Of a DNA stretch of 64,000 nucleotides, positions 18,595 to 28,496 are shown piece by piece. Origin of the DNA: Rhodanobacter sp. C01 (GTDB taxonomy: Bacteria; Pseudomonadota; Gammaproteobacteria; Xanthomonadales; Rhodanobacteraceae); the NCBI RefSeq assembly GCF_002001045.1, contig NZ_MUNR01000014.1:434001-498000 (forward strand), written 5' to 3'. A model generated the notes under the pieces. It worked only from the letters and a program-made list of their open reading frames with translations, searched no databases and was not told the DNA's origin. The first letter of the stretch is position 1. Each line of letters begins with the position of its first letter. Made by a program: the position numbers and the translations under genes.

Positions 18595-19161
18595 TCAACG
18601 CTTTCGATCGATTGCAGTTGTTTGCATCGATCGGATCGCTTCAGCGGCTGAAAGATCAACGCGGTCTGCCAACACCTGCCACGGTGTCAGATCCCAATGG
18701 CCACGCGCCTGTCCAGATGGCGACGGCAGCACGAATAACCTTGTGCTGCCGATGCTCTCGCTTTGCAGGCCGTGATCCACCGCATGTCCGAGTGCCGCAC
18801 GTGCCGCATTCTTGCTGGTGAACGCGAGCAGACGTGGCTGGTGGCGTTCGATCTTGGCGAGCAGGGCGGGCACATCGAACGCATCGCGTGGCAGCTCGTC
18901 GTCGTTGCCGCTGTGGCGCTTGGCCAGATCGGTGAGACCGATGCCGTACTCGGGCAGCAGCGGAAATTCCGATGGTGCCAGCCGACGCGGGGTCAGGCCG
19001 GCCTCGAACAATGCGCTCCAGAACAGGTTGCCTGGATGGGCGTAGTAGGCGTGTTCGGCGGCAGAACGTTTGCTGGCGGCGGTACCGCAGAACACCAGCT
19101 TCAGGCCCGGGCGCAGCACGTCGGGCAGGATATGGCTTTCAGTCGACTTCGGCATGACCAT
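18595..19161 (-). CDS. mug: G/U (G/T) mismatch-specific DNA glycosylase
   Basis: This protein of about 188 residues belongs to the uracil-DNA glycosylase superfamily, Mug/TDG branch, which removes uracil or ethenocytosine opposite guanine. Motif 1 appears as LVFCGTAASKRSA followed by YYAHPGNLFWSALFEAGLTP, the Mug-type GxNPG-equivalent with the ASA-like variation. GIGLTDLAKR is also typical. ATGs at 19161 and 19155 are both possible; both overlap the end of the upstream PP-loop gene, implying one transcript. The C-terminal tail beyond the fold is poorly conserved in type. Confidence 0.85.
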   Translation of the reverse strand: MVMPKSTESHILPDVLRPGLKLVFCGTAASKRSAAEHAYYAHPGNLFWSALFEAGLTPRRLAPSEFPLLPEYGIGLTDLAKRHSGNDDELPRDAFDVPALLAKIERHQPRLLAFTSKNAARAALGHAVDHGLQSESIGSTRLFVLPSPSGQARGHWDLTPWQVLADRVDLSAAEAIRSMQTTAIDRKR

Positions 19162-19873
19162 CGAGCTGGTTGTTGGCGGGTCGGCTGTTATCAAGTATGA
19201 AATCGGTGAACTGGAAACGTCCGTCGCGCAGCACCGATTCGCCGCGGCGCAGTTTGAGCGGTTGGCGGAACAACGGGCCGGCGTAACTCAGAGTATGGAA
19301 TTCGCCACGCTCGCCGCATGGATCGACGCCAGCTGGCAACGTGTCGAGCAGGGTGGCATCGTAATGGCGGCCGCAAAAGGCGGCGTCGAGCTGCTGGGTG
19401 TCGACACAGCACAGCATCGCGCGGTGACCTTCGCGAACGAAACGCCGCGACAGCCTGGCGGTGTCCTCGCCCCACAGCGGAAACACCGCGCGCCAGTTGT
19501 CGCGGCCGAGCTGGCGCACGCGGTAGTCGCGCACATCTTCGAGGAACAGATCGCCGAACGCGCAATGGCGGATGCCGGGCCAGCGCATGCGCGCCTCGAC
19601 CAGTGCTTGCGCATGGGCCTGTTCGTAAGCCTCGTTGCTGCCGGGCCAGTCCAGCATGACTTCGAGCAGCGGCTGGCCCAGCGCGGTGGCCTGCGCCAGC
19701 AGCACTTCGCGTTGCACGCCGTGCATGGCGATGCGCTGGTAGTTGCGGTTGACCGTGGTGAGCAGGCCGACTACCTGCCATTGCGGATCGGCGAGCAGCC
19801 GCTGCAGTGCCAGCAGGCAGTCCTTGCCGCCGCTCCAGGCCAGCAGGATCGGCGTTGTCTTGGGCGTGCCCAT
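19139..19873 (-). CDS. PP-loop ATPase of the diphthine-ammonia ligase-like family
   Basis: This 244-residue protein has the PP-loop signature LAWSGGKDCLLAL near the N-terminus (residues about 10-22) and the family regions NRNYQRIAMHGV and AFGDLFLEDVRDYR, with GVDPCGERGEFHT near the end. The family adenylates a substrate carbonyl before amination. In eukaryotes and archaea the product is diphthamide, which bacteria lack, so the bacterial substrate is unknown. ATG at 19873 is chosen because it directly precedes the fold. It overlaps mug and is divergent from rng. Confidence 0.85.
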   Translation of the reverse strand: MGTPKTTPILLAWSGGKDCLLALQRLLADPQWQVVGLLTTVNRNYQRIAMHGVQREVLLAQATALGQPLLEVMLDWPGSNEAYEQAHAQALVEARMRWPGIRHCAFGDLFLEDVRDYRVRQLGRDNWRAVFPLWGEDTARLSRRFVREGHRAMLCCVDTQQLDAAFCGRHYDATLLDTLPAGVDPCGERGEFHTLSYAGPLFRQPLKLRRGESVLRDGRFQFTDFILDNSRPANNQLDGHAEVD

Positions 19874-20005
19874 GATTCCTGAACTCCCGAGTTTTCTTCT
19901 GGACTGCAACGGCGCGGCCGGTACGTCCGCCAGCGGCATATCTAGCGTGCAACAGCTTATTTTGCGGCATCCGGCACGCGAATACCGATTCGCCGCAATG
20001 GTTCA

Positions 20006-20035
20006 TCGACAGTTCGTGGTTGCAGCCGCTATAAA
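20006..20035 (+). promoter_or_regulatory. Candidate promoter for rng
   Basis: TCGACA (20006-20011) and TATAAA (20030-20035) are spaced by 18 bases, each one mismatch from sigma-70 consensus. Predicted start is near 20042, leaving a leader of about 19 bases that still includes the GGGGGAG ribosome-binding site at about 20048-20053. It lies in the divergent region between the PP-loop gene and rng. Confidence 0.6.
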
Positions 20036-20060
20036 GATCACCTGTCCGGGGGAGTATGCG

Positions 20061-21542
20061 GTGAGCGAAGAAATACTGATCAACGTGACGCCGCGCGAGA
20101 CGCGGGTCGGCGTGGTCGAGAACGGCATGTTGCAGGAAGTGCACATCGAGCGGGCCTCCAAACGGGGTTATGTAGGGAACGTCTACAAGGGCCGGGTGCA
20201 GCGGGTGATGCCCGGCATGCAGGCGGTGTTCGTGGAGATCGGGCTGGAGCGTGCGGCGTTCCTGCATGCCTCGGATATCGTGCGTACCGCGCTGGCTGCA
20301 GACGGGACGGAGTCGAGCGGCAACGGCAATGGCCACATCCCGTCCATCAGCGAACTGGTGCACGAGGGTCAGGAAATCGTGGTGCAGGTGGTGAAGGACC
20401 CGATCAGCACCAAGGGCGCGCGGTTGTCGGCGCACTTGTCGATCCCTTCGCGTTATCTGGTGCTGCTGCCCTACGCGCGCACGCTGGGCATTTCGGCGCG
20501 CATCGAGGACGAGACCGAGCGCCAGCGACTGAAGGACGTGCTGACGCCGCTGATCGGCGAAACCCCTCTGGGCTATATCGTGCGCACCAATGCCGAGGGT
20601 CAGAGCGCCGAATCGCTGGCGTTCGATGTGGCCTACCTCGGCAAGGTGTGGCGGGTGGTGCAGGAGAACATCGCGAAGGCGAAGGTCGGCGAGCGCGTCT
20701 ACGAGGAACTCTCGCTGCCGCTGCGCAGCCTGCGCGACATGCTCAACGACGACATCGAGAAGGTGCGGGTGGATTCGCGCGAGACCTTCGAGAAGGTCGC
20801 CAAGTTCGTGCACAAGTTCATGCCGCATCTGGACGACCGCATCGAGCACTACGACGGCGAGCGGCCGATCTTCGACCTGTACGGCGTCGAGGACGAGATG
20901 CAGCGCGCGCTGAAGAAGGAGGTGCCGTTGAAGTCCGGCGGCTACCTGATCGTCGACCAGACCGAGGCGATGACCACGATCGACGTCAACACCGGCGCCT
21001 ATCTCGGTTCACGCAACCTGGAGGAGACGGTCTACCGCACCAACCTGGAGGCGGCACAGGCGGCGGCGCGCCAGCTGCGGCTGCGCAACCTGGGCGGCAT
21101 CATCATCATCGACTTCATCGACATGAACGATGAGGAGCACAAGCGCCAGGTGCTGCGCATGCTCGGCAAGGGTCTGGCGCGCGACCATGCCAAGACCACG
21201 GTGTACCCGATGTCGGCACTGGGGCTGGTCGAGATGACCCGCAAGCGCACCACCGAAAGCCTGGCGCGCCAGTTATGCGAACCGTGCCCGGCCTGCAACG
21301 GGCGCGGCGTACTGAAGACCGCCGAGACGGTGACCTACGAGATCTTCCGCGAGATTACCCGCGCGGTGCGCCAGTTCAACGCCCAGCAACTGCTGGTGAT
21401 GGCCAATCCGCTGGTGGTGAACCGCATCCTCGAAGAAGAGTCCAATGCGGTGGCCGAACTGGAAGAGTTCATCTCCAAGAGCATACGCTTTCAGGCCGAA
21501 GAGCATTATTCGCAGGAACAGTTTGATGTCGTCTTGCTGTAA
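20061..21542 (+). CDS. rng: Ribonuclease G
   Basis: This 493-residue endoribonuclease processes the 5' end of 16S rRNA and degrades mRNA. It has an N-terminal S1 domain (YVGNVYKGRVQRVMPGMQAVF), catalytic aspartates in TTIDVNTG and IIIDFIDM, and a CPACNGRG zinc-link motif near residue 410. It lacks the long C-terminal scaffold of RNase E, so it is RNase G. The GTG start with GGGGGAG upstream gives the family N-terminus SEEILINVTPRETRV; the frame is open earlier but not family-like. It is followed after 36 bases by yhdP, a common pairing. Confidence 0.95.
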   Translation: MSEEILINVTPRETRVGVVENGMLQEVHIERASKRGYVGNVYKGRVQRVMPGMQAVFVEIGLERAAFLHASDIVRTALAADGTESSGNGNGHIPSISELVHEGQEIVVQVVKDPISTKGARLSAHLSIPSRYLVLLPYARTLGISARIEDETERQRLKDVLTPLIGETPLGYIVRTNAEGQSAESLAFDVAYLGKVWRVVQENIAKAKVGERVYEELSLPLRSLRDMLNDDIEKVRVDSRETFEKVAKFVHKFMPHLDDRIEHYDGERPIFDLYGVEDEMQRALKKEVPLKSGGYLIVDQTEAMTTIDVNTGAYLGSRNLEETVYRTNLEAAQAAARQLRLRNLGGIIIIDFIDMNDEEHKRQVLRMLGKGLARDHAKTTVYPMSALGLVEMTRKRTTESLARQLCEPCPACNGRGVLKTAETVTYEIFREITRAVRQFNAQQLLVMANPLVVNRILEEESNAVAELEEFISKSIRFQAEEHYSQEQFDVVLL

Positions 21543-21578
21543 ATCCGGCTGCTGCAAATCCGAGCGGGATCGCCGCGC

Positions 21579-24500
21579 GTGAACGCGTTGTGGCAGCGAT
21601 GGCTGCATGGTTGCGCGCGCGCGCTGGGCTGGGTGGCCGGGGTCGGCGTGATCATGCTCGCCGTGACAGCGGCGCTGGCGCAGCTGTTGTTGCCGCTGCT
21701 GGCGCGGCACCCGGCCTGGGTGGCCGCACAGCTCAGCCAGCGCATAGAGCGGCCAGTCAGTTTTGCCTCGCTGGAAGGGCGCTGGACGCCGTCCGGCCCG
21801 TTGTTCGTCATGCACGATGTGACGGTCGGGCCCGCGGCCGGCGAGCAGGACAACATGCTGCAGTTGCCCGAGTCCGAATTGAAGCTCGACTTTGGCGGCT
21901 GGCTGTTGCCGTCGCGGCATCTGCTCAATCTGCATGTGCGTGGCATGCAACTGGATTTGTCGCACGATGCCGCCGGCTGGCATATCAATGGCATCGGCGT
22001 CGCCGGTGGCGCCAACCGGCAATCGTTCACACCCGGGCGGATGTCGCTGGATCTGTGGCTGGAAGACCTGCGGGTGGATGTCACCGACGCCGTGCTCGGC
22101 AAGCATTACACCCTGCTGGCTCCACAACTGCGGCTGAGCCGGCAGGGCAGCCAGATCCGCTTCGGTGGCCTGTTGCAGCGCGGCGGCGTGGATACGGCCC
22201 TGCGCACTGCCGGGCGTTTTCGTCAGGACGGCAGCAGTGGCCGGATCTGGCTGGGTGCGAAGGATGTCCAGCTGAAGCCACTGCTGGAAGGCATCGACCT
22301 GGGCGGCTATACGGCCGATCAGGGCCATGGACAGGTGTCGGCATGGCTTGACTGGCACAAGGGCCGGTTGACCAGCAGCCTGATCCGTTTCGACCTGGAC
22401 GCGCTGGCAGTGACCTCGCCCGCGGGAGCCACCGCCAGCGTGCCGGCCCTGCATGGGCTGGTCGGCCTGCGTCAGACCGACGATGGCTACGATGCGCGCT
22501 GGGCAGGTGATGACCGCAGTGCGCTGGCGCTTGGCCTGCATCAGCCGGGCGGCCCGCAGGCGAGCGTCGGCGTTGCCGCGCGCGAGTTGCAGCTGGGTCC
22601 GCTGCTGCCGTGGCTGGCGCTGGCGCCGGACCTGCCGCATGGCGTGGCCCAGTGGCTGGGAAGCGGGCATCCGCATGGTGACTTGAGCAAGGTCGCGTTG
22701 CAGTGGAATCGCGCCAGTGGCCTGAGCACGCTGGATCTGACCTTCAGGGATCTGGGCATCGACCCGGTCGGCGGCTTGCCGGGGCTGAGCGATCTGCACG
22801 GCGAGATGCGCGGCGATGCCGAGGCGCTGTCGCTGGAGTTGCCGGAGCAGGCTGCCACGCTGCAGTTTTCCCATTTGTTTCGCCAGCCGTTCGTGCTGTC
22901 GAAGCTGGCCGGCACGCTGGCATTCTGGCGCGAGGACGACGGCTGGCACATCGGTGCCGATCCTCTCGATTTCACCGGTGCCGGCTATGCCGGTCAGGCA
23001 CGCGGCGAGGCGACCTTGCCGGCCGCGGGCGGGGCGCCGTTCCTCGACCTGTACGCCATGGTGGATCGCGCCGACGTGCAGGCGGCCAAGCTGTTCTGGC
23101 CGGTGAGCACGATGCCGCCGGCGACGGTCGCCTGGCTCGATCGTGCGCTGGTGGCTGGCCAGGTCGACCAGGCACAGGTGCTGGTGCGCGGCGATCTGGC
23201 CGACTGGCCATTCCATCACAATGAGGGGCGTTTCGAGGCACGTGCGCAGATCAGCGATCTGACGTTCGACTACGGGGATGACTGGCCCCACGCCGAAGGC
23301 GTCAGTGCCGTGGCCAGCTTCGTCAACAGTGGCATGCTGATCGAGGCCAGCAGCGGCCAGTCGCTTGGCGTGAAGGCGGACAAGGCGGTTGCGTTGATTC
23401 CGGATTTCGGCGAGGGGCTGCTCGATCTCAATGTGCAGGGCAATGGCAGTGGCGCCAGCCTGATGAACTTCGTGCGCAATAGTCCGATCGCACGGCGCCA
23501 GGCCGACACCTTGGCCAAGCTGACCCTTGGTGGTACGGGCACGTTCGATTTCCATCTGAGCCTGCCGCTGAAAAAGATCGAGGATGCCCAGCTCAGCGGC
23601 ACCGCGCAATTGCAGGATGCCGACCTCAGTGCGGCGGAATGGAACCTCCAGCTGGACAAGCTCAACGGACCCTTGAATTTCGATCTGCATGGCATGCAGG
23701 CCGGCCCGCTGGTCGCCAGCTATCACGGCCAGCCATCCAGGTTGCAACTGGCAGTAGCCGGTGCCAATAGCGATCCCGCCACCGTGCTGTCGGCGCAACT
23801 GCAAGGCAGCTATCTGGTTGCCGAGCTGGTGAAGGACTATCCGTCACTGGGCTGGCTGGGGGAGCTGGCTCACGGCCGCAGCGATTTCACGATCGGGTAT
23901 ACGCTTGCCAAGACGCCGGGCCGCGATGCGCTCAACCAAACCCTCAGCGTCGATTCGCCGCTGCTCGGCACTGCGCTTGACCTGCCGGCGCCGGTGCACA
24001 AGTCGGCGGAGGCCAGCCTGCCGCTGCATCTGACCTTGGGCCTGCCGGTCGGCGGCAGCGATGTGCAGGTAGCGTTGGGCCAGGTGATGCGGGAGCGTCT
24101 CCGCCTGCCCGCCGATCCGAAGCAGCCGGTAGCGGGCACGCTGGCGTTCGGCGACCAGATGCCGGATGCGCTGCCGTCGAAAGGTCTGCGCATCCGTGGC
24201 CATGCGAGCCAACTCGATGTCACCGGCTGGGTGCAACTGGCGGCGGGCGGCAGCGGTGGCAACGGCCCGGGTCTGGAAAGCATCGACGTCAGCACCGACC
24301 AGGCTGAATGGTTCGATCATCCGCTCGGCGCGATGACGATCCAGGTGAAGCCGCAAGGCGACGTACTGAGTGCGGACATAAGCGGCGTCGCGATGACCGG
24401 CAATTTCAGCGTGCCGACGCAGGAACTGGACAAGCGCGGCGTCACGGTGCGCCTGCAGCGGCTGTACTGGCCGAAGAGTCCGACTGCGGAGACGTCGCCG

Positions 24501-25487
24501 GCGGCCACGACCGGCGCCGCCGCCATGCCGGCAGTCGATCCGGCCAATACCGGCGTCAATCCGGCCGCCTTGCCGCCGTTTCACATGTGGGTAGGCGATC
24601 TGCGTCTGGGCGATGCGAAGCTCGGCGAGGCCCGCCTGGAAACCTGGCCCACCCCGAACGGTTTGCACATCGAGCAACTGCGGGCGCTATCCAGCCGGGT
24701 GCAGATCAATGCCAGCGGCGACTGGAATGGCGGTGCCACCAATAGCCACACGCACATGAAGATCAGTTTCGCGGCCGACGATCTTGGCGCAATGCTGGGG
24801 GCGTTGGGCTACGACGGCCTGGTGAACGGCGGCAAGACCAACGATCAGCTCGATGCCAGCTGGCCGGGTTCGCCAAGCGCACTGTCACTGGCCACCATGA
24901 ACGGTACGCTCAGTATCAAGGTCAACGACGGCCGGATTCCCGAAGCGTCGTCACCGGGTGTGGGGCGGTTGCTTGGGCTGGTCTCGCTGGCCGAATTGCC
25001 GCGCCGGCTCGGCCTGGATTTCGGCGATGTATTCGGCAAGGGACTGGCGTTCGATTCGATTGCCGGCGACTTCCATCTGGCCGATGGCAATGCCACCACC
25101 AGCAACCTGAGGATTAACGGGCCGGCAGCCAACATCAGCGTCACCGGCCGCACCGGCCTGCGGGCGAAGGATTACGATCAGCAGATGACGGTGGTGCCGC
25201 ATCTCGGCAACAGCCTGCCGCTGGTCGGCGCAGTGGTAGGTGGCCCGGTCGGTGCCGCTGCCGGTCTGGCTGTGCAGGGGCTGCTCGGCAAGGGCCTGAA
25301 TCATGCGGCGATACGGCGCTATCACGTGACTGGCAGCTGGGACAAACCCGTGATGACCCTGGTGGAGAAGCGCGATATTCCGCTCAAGCCCCCATTGGTC
25401 ACACCCTCACTGTTGCCGGCGCAGGCGTCGAGCGTGTCACCGCCGCTGGCCACTCCCGCACCGGCCAGCAGCGTGGGCAGCCACTGA
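21579..25487 (+). CDS. yhdP: AsmA-like giant periplasmic protein YhdP
   Basis: This 1302-residue protein begins from GTG with a membrane anchor (residues about 10-42) and continues as one long beta-rich periplasmic region with the family DUF3971/AsmA-2 layout. The C-terminal part around GRLLGLVSLAELPRRLGLDF and GDFHLADGNATTSNLRINGP is characteristic. YhdP, TamB and YdbH are thought to bridge the two membranes and move phospholipids to the outer membrane. Length is close to E. coli YhdP (1266). The tail after about residue 1270 is Pro/Ala/Ser-rich. It sits directly after rng, as in many gammaproteobacteria. Confidence 0.9.
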   Translation: MNALWQRWLHGCARALGWVAGVGVIMLAVTAALAQLLLPLLARHPAWVAAQLSQRIERPVSFASLEGRWTPSGPLFVMHDVTVGPAAGEQDNMLQLPESELKLDFGGWLLPSRHLLNLHVRGMQLDLSHDAAGWHINGIGVAGGANRQSFTPGRMSLDLWLEDLRVDVTDAVLGKHYTLLAPQLRLSRQGSQIRFGGLLQRGGVDTALRTAGRFRQDGSSGRIWLGAKDVQLKPLLEGIDLGGYTADQGHGQVSAWLDWHKGRLTSSLIRFDLDALAVTSPAGATASVPALHGLVGLRQTDDGYDARWAGDDRSALALGLHQPGGPQASVGVAARELQLGPLLPWLALAPDLPHGVAQWLGSGHPHGDLSKVALQWNRASGLSTLDLTFRDLGIDPVGGLPGLSDLHGEMRGDAEALSLELPEQAATLQFSHLFRQPFVLSKLAGTLAFWREDDGWHIGADPLDFTGAGYAGQARGEATLPAAGGAPFLDLYAMVDRADVQAAKLFWPVSTMPPATVAWLDRALVAGQVDQAQVLVRGDLADWPFHHNEGRFEARAQISDLTFDYGDDWPHAEGVSAVASFVNSGMLIEASSGQSLGVKADKAVALIPDFGEGLLDLNVQGNGSGASLMNFVRNSPIARRQADTLAKLTLGGTGTFDFHLSLPLKKIEDAQLSGTAQLQDADLSAAEWNLQLDKLNGPLNFDLHGMQAGPLVASYHGQPSRLQLAVAGANSDPATVLSAQLQGSYLVAELVKDYPSLGWLGELAHGRSDFTIGYTLAKTPGRDALNQTLSVDSPLLGTALDLPAPVHKSAEASLPLHLTLGLPVGGSDVQVALGQVMRERLRLPADPKQPVAGTLAFGDQMPDALPSKGLRIRGHASQLDVTGWVQLAAGGSGGNGPGLESIDVSTDQAEWFDHPLGAMTIQVKPQGDVLSADISGVAMTGNFSVPTQELDKRGVTVRLQRLYWPKSPTAETSPAATTGAAAMPAVDPANTGVNPAALPPFHMWVGDLRLGDAKLGEARLETWPTPNGLHIEQLRALSSRVQINASGDWNGGATNSHTHMKISFAADDLGAMLGALGYDGLVNGGKTNDQLDASWPGSPSALSLATMNGTLSIKVNDGRIPEASSPGVGRLLGLVSLAELPRRLGLDFGDVFGKGLAFDSIAGDFHLADGNATTSNLRINGPAANISVTGRTGLRAKDYDQQMTVVPHLGNSLPLVGAVVGGPVGAAAGLAVQGLLGKGLNHAAIRRYHVTGSWDKPVMTLVEKRDIPLKPPLVTPSLLPAQASSVSPPLATPAPASSVGSH

Positions 25488-25495
25488 GGCGATGC

Positions 25496-26695
25496 TCAGG
25501 ATTCAGTTGTCTCCTGCTTGCGACGGAACGGAAACATCTGCTGCTTCACGAAGCCGTCGGGCATGTAGTCGCCGACCACGCCATAGCGTTCCGGGAACTT
25601 GTTCTTCGATTTCACCGCGGTGCCAAACAGGTAATCGAGAAACGCATAGTGCGCGGCGTAGTTCCGGTCGATCGCCTCGTCGTCGGAGGCGTGGTGCCAA
25701 TGGTGGAAATCCGGCGTCACCAGCACGTACTTCAGCGGCTCCCACGGCAGATGCACGTTGGCGTGGTTGAACACCGCCTGGAAGCCGACGATCAGGATGT
25801 AGCCGTTCATCGCCGCCTCGCTGAAACCGAGGATGTACAACGGCGCCAGCACGCAGACGCGGGTGAAGATCAGCTCCAGCATGTGCTGGCGCGAGCCGGC
25901 CAGCCAGTCCATCGTCTTCACGCTGTGGTGCACCGAATGGAAGCGCCAGAGAAACGGCACCTCGTGGTACGCGCGATGGGTCCAGTACTGCGCCATGTCC
26001 GCCACCAGTACGCACAGCAGCAACTGCGGCAGAAACGGGATATCCCGCACGGCCTGCTGGAAGTGGCTGCTGACCAGCCAGCCGAACAGGTGATGCAGCA
26101 GAAAGTTCACCGTCAGCAGCGCGAGGCCGACGATGAAATGGTTCACCGCGAAATGCTTCAGGTCGGTCTGCCATTCCCTGCGGAAGATCGCCTGACCCTT
26201 GTACAGCGGGAACAGCTTCTCGATCACCACGAAGATCAGCGTCGAGCCGAGCAGGTCGAGGATGAACCAGTCCAGCCCGATATATGGCGTGTGATCGGGA
26301 AAGTTGCCCACCGGCACGCGCGAGCCGCCCAGTGCGACCGCAGCGAATACAAGCAGGAACGACACGATATTGAGATTGCGCTGGCGGTTGAGGACCAGGT
26401 TGCCCAGCGAGATGCCGCCGGCGACCAGCAACCCGACCAGCAGCAGCTGGCGCAGCACGTCGACCGAGTACTTGTGGCGCAGATCCGGCGTGGTCAGGTA
26501 TTGCGGAAAGTGAAACGCCAGCACCGCCAGCAGGCACAGGAAGCCCAGCGACAGCGCGATCGTGCTGCTGATCCAGCCCAGGCCCGGTTTCATCTCGCCA
26601 TCGTCGTGCAGCAGTGCGCGGGTTTCCGTGACCGGTGCCCTCACCGCGTGGCTGATGGCTTTGCGGGTCACACCGCGCCTGGAATGCTCGCTCAT
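25496..26695 (-). CDS. Fatty acid hydroxylase / sterol desaturase family membrane protein
   Basis: This 399-residue inner-membrane di-iron enzyme has about seven hydrophobic segments. The histidine boxes are HRAYH, HSVHH and HHWHH, the pattern of the fatty acid hydroxylase superfamily. Members hydroxylate or desaturate lipids; the bacterial substrate could be a lipid, carotenoid or sterol-like molecule and cannot be read here. I choose ATG at 26695 (MSEHSRRG) because the upstream open stretch to 26926 is not protein-like. It ends nine bases from yhdP, convergently. Confidence 0.88.
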   Translation of the reverse strand: MSEHSRRGVTRKAISHAVRAPVTETRALLHDDGEMKPGLGWISSTIALSLGFLCLLAVLAFHFPQYLTTPDLRHKYSVDVLRQLLLVGLLVAGGISLGNLVLNRQRNLNIVSFLLVFAAVALGGSRVPVGNFPDHTPYIGLDWFILDLLGSTLIFVVIEKLFPLYKGQAIFRREWQTDLKHFAVNHFIVGLALLTVNFLLHHLFGWLVSSHFQQAVRDIPFLPQLLLCVLVADMAQYWTHRAYHEVPFLWRFHSVHHSVKTMDWLAGSRQHMLELIFTRVCVLAPLYILGFSEAAMNGYILIVGFQAVFNHANVHLPWEPLKYVLVTPDFHHWHHASDDEAIDRNYAAHYAFLDYLFGTAVKSKNKFPERYGVVGDYMPDGFVKQQMFPFRRKQETTES

Positions 26696-26843
26696 CCTGT
26701 GGCTTCCCCTTGAACGCCGGCCGGCGTCACCGTGGATGGTAGCCCAGACATCGCGTTCGCCGCATTGAAGCAGCCCGGGTTTAAAGCAGGCCCGGCCAGC
26801 CCCATGTGGCATAGTTCCTGATCGAACGTAAACGACGAGCCCC

Positions 26844-28283
26844 ATGGATTCCCTGATCGCACTGGCACAGAGCAAGCTGCTTACCCCTGGCGGCATCGCC
26901 ACCGGCGACCTCGACCGCGTGTTCACCCAGCTGATGGGCCCGTCGATCGATGCGGCGGATCTCTATTTCCAGCATTCGCGCAGCGAGTCATGGTTGCTAG
27001 AGGAGGGCATCGTCAAGGACGGCAGCCATTCGATCGAGCAGGGCGTCGGCGTGCGTGCGATCAGCGGTGAGAAGACCGGCTTCGCCTATTCCGACGAGAT
27101 CGTGCTGCCGCAGCTGCTGGAAGCCTCCAAAGCCGCGCGCGCGATCGCGCATGACGGCAACGGTGCAGGCAAGCCGCTGGCACTTAACGGCGCGCGCCAG
27201 CTGTATCCTGCAATCGACCCGGTCGAGAGCCTGCCGAACCCGGACAAGATCGCGCTGCTGCGCGAGGTCGATGCGTATGCGCGTTCGCGCGACCCGCGCG
27301 TCAAGCAGGTGATCGTGAGTCTGGCCGCGACTATCGACACGATCCTGATCGCCGCTTCCGACGGCACGCTGGCAGCCGACGTGCGTCCGCTGGTGCGGCT
27401 CAGCGTGCAGGTGATCGCCGAGCAGAATGGTCGGCGCGAGCAGGGCAATTCCGGCGGTGGTGGCCGCTACGGTTATCGCGAGCTGATCGAGAACGGCCGC
27501 GCACTGGCGTTCGCTGACGAAGCAGTGCGACAGGCACTCGTGAACCTCGACGCTGTCGATGCGCCCGCCGGCAGCATGACCGTGGTACTCGGTCCGGGCT
27601 GGCCCGGCGTGCTGCTGCACGAGGCGATCGGCCACGGCCTGGAAGGTGATTTCAACCGCAAGGGCAGCTCGGCGTTTTCCGGTCGCATCGGCCAGCGTGT
27701 TGCCGCCAAGGGCGTCACCATTGTCGACGATGGCACGTTGCGGGGTCGCCGTGGCTCGCTCAGCATCGACGACGAAGGCACGCCGACCGCGTGCACCACG
27801 CTGATCGAGGACGGCATCCTCAAGGGCTACATGCAGGACAAGCTCAACGCGCGCTTGATGGGCATGGCGCCGACCGGCAACGGCCGGCGCGAATCGTTCA
27901 CGTCGCTGCCGATGCCGCGCATGACCAACACCTACATGCTGGCCGGTTCGCATGATCCGCAGGAGATCATCCGCTCGGTCAAGAAGGGTTTGTATGCGCC
28001 CAACTTCGGTGGTGGCCAGGTCGACATTACCAACGGCAAGTTCACCTTCTCTGCCAGTGAGGCGTATCTGATCGAGGACGGTCGGATCACGCGGCCGGTG
28101 AAGGGTGCCACGTTGATTGGTTCCGGCCCGGAAGTGCTCAATCGCGTTTCGATGATCGGTAATGATCTGGCACTGGATGAAGGCGTAGGTGTGTGCGGCA
28201 AGGATGGGCAAAGCGTGCCGGTCGGTGTGGGCCAGCCGACATTGAAGATTGATTCGATGACGGTGGGCGGGACGGCTTCGTAA
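26844..28283 (+). CDS. tldD: Metalloprotease TldD
   Basis: This 479-residue protein is the zinc-bearing subunit of the TldD/TldE protease, which degrades unfolded peptides and matures microcin B17 and similar ribosomally made peptides. The zinc site HEAIGH lies at residues 259-264 and continues [10 protein letters not shown]; the second family signature [20 protein letters not shown] is near residue 395. Length matches E. coli (481). The partner subunit lies at 33960-35327 on the same strand. In related genomes the two are closer, so the intervening genes look inserted. Confidence 0.96.
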   Translation: MDSLIALAQSKLLTPGGIATGDLDRVFTQLMGPSIDAADLYFQHSRSESWLLEEGIVKDGSHSIEQGVGVRAISGEKTGFAYSDEIVLPQLLEASKAARAIAHDGNGAGKPLALNGARQLYPAIDPVESLPNPDKIALLREVDAYARSRDPRVKQVIVSLAATIDTILIAASDGTLAADVRPLVRLSVQVIAEQNGRREQGNSGGGGRYGYRELIENGRALAFADEAVRQALVNLDAVDAPAGSMTVVLGPGWPGVLLHEAIGHGLEGDFNRKGSSAFSGRIGQRVAAKGVTIVDDGTLRGRRGSLSIDDEGTPTACTTLIEDGILKGYMQDKLNARLMGMAPTGNGRRESFTSLPMPRMTNTYMLAGSHDPQEIIRSVKKGLYAPNFGGGQVDITNGKFTFSASEAYLIEDGRITRPVKGATLIGSGPEVLNRVSMIGNDLALDEGVGVCGKDGQSVPVGVGQPTLKIDSMTVGGTAS

Positions 28284-28323
28284 CCGCGGAGTCGCCACGC
28301 GGCGAGCCTGCGCCAGCACCCAC

Positions 28324-28347
28324 TGTAGGAGCGACTTCAGTCGCGAC
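28324..28347. repeat. REP-like element, single copy
   Basis: TGTAGGAGCGACTTCAGTCG and four more bases form a GTAGGAGC head followed by a short stem, GCGACT (28331-28336) with AGTCGC (28339-28344). The GTAGGAGC head is shared with both arms of the dimeric elements at 39931-40006 and 41527-41599. This is the solitary form, 40 bases after the tldD stop. Confidence 0.7.
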
Positions 28348-28407
28348 GCTCTTCCAGTTTTTGTGGCCGCCGAGAATCAATGGCTTTCGTCTGCCTGCGG
28401 CAGCCGA

Positions 28408-28443
28408 GTCACTTTTCTCTTGCGTGGCCAGGAGAAAAGTGAC
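28408..28443. repeat. 12-bp stem intergenic repeat (CTTTTCTC type)
   Basis: GTCACTTTTCTC (28408-28419) pairs perfectly with GAGAAAAGTGAC (28432-28443) across a 12-base loop, followed by CAAAAGAGAAGG. A second member with a different stem sequence but the same pyrimidine/purine layout is at 31309-31339. Similar elements recur between genes in Xanthomonadales genomes, from general knowledge. Confidence 0.65.
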
Positions 28444-28470
28444 CAAAAGAGAAGGCCACCCCGCTTGGCG

Positions 28471-28496
28471 CTTGCCGCCCATCCATGGGCGGCAAG
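28471..28496. repeat. Palindromic hairpin related to the ribosomal-cluster repeat
   Basis: CTTGCCGCCCAT (28471-28482) and ATGGGCGGCAAG (28485-28496) form a perfect 12-base stem around CC. The centre CCAT-CC-ATGG is identical to the repeats at 5096-5113 and 10720-10737, with compensatory differences in the stem, so it looks like a structurally conserved relative. Confidence 0.6.

Noticed and set aside
21273..23804. An 843-codon frame on the - strand opposite rng and yhdP
   Set aside because: It is a Gln/Arg-rich shadow of the yhdP coding sequence with no motif. The + strand frame has clear family features.
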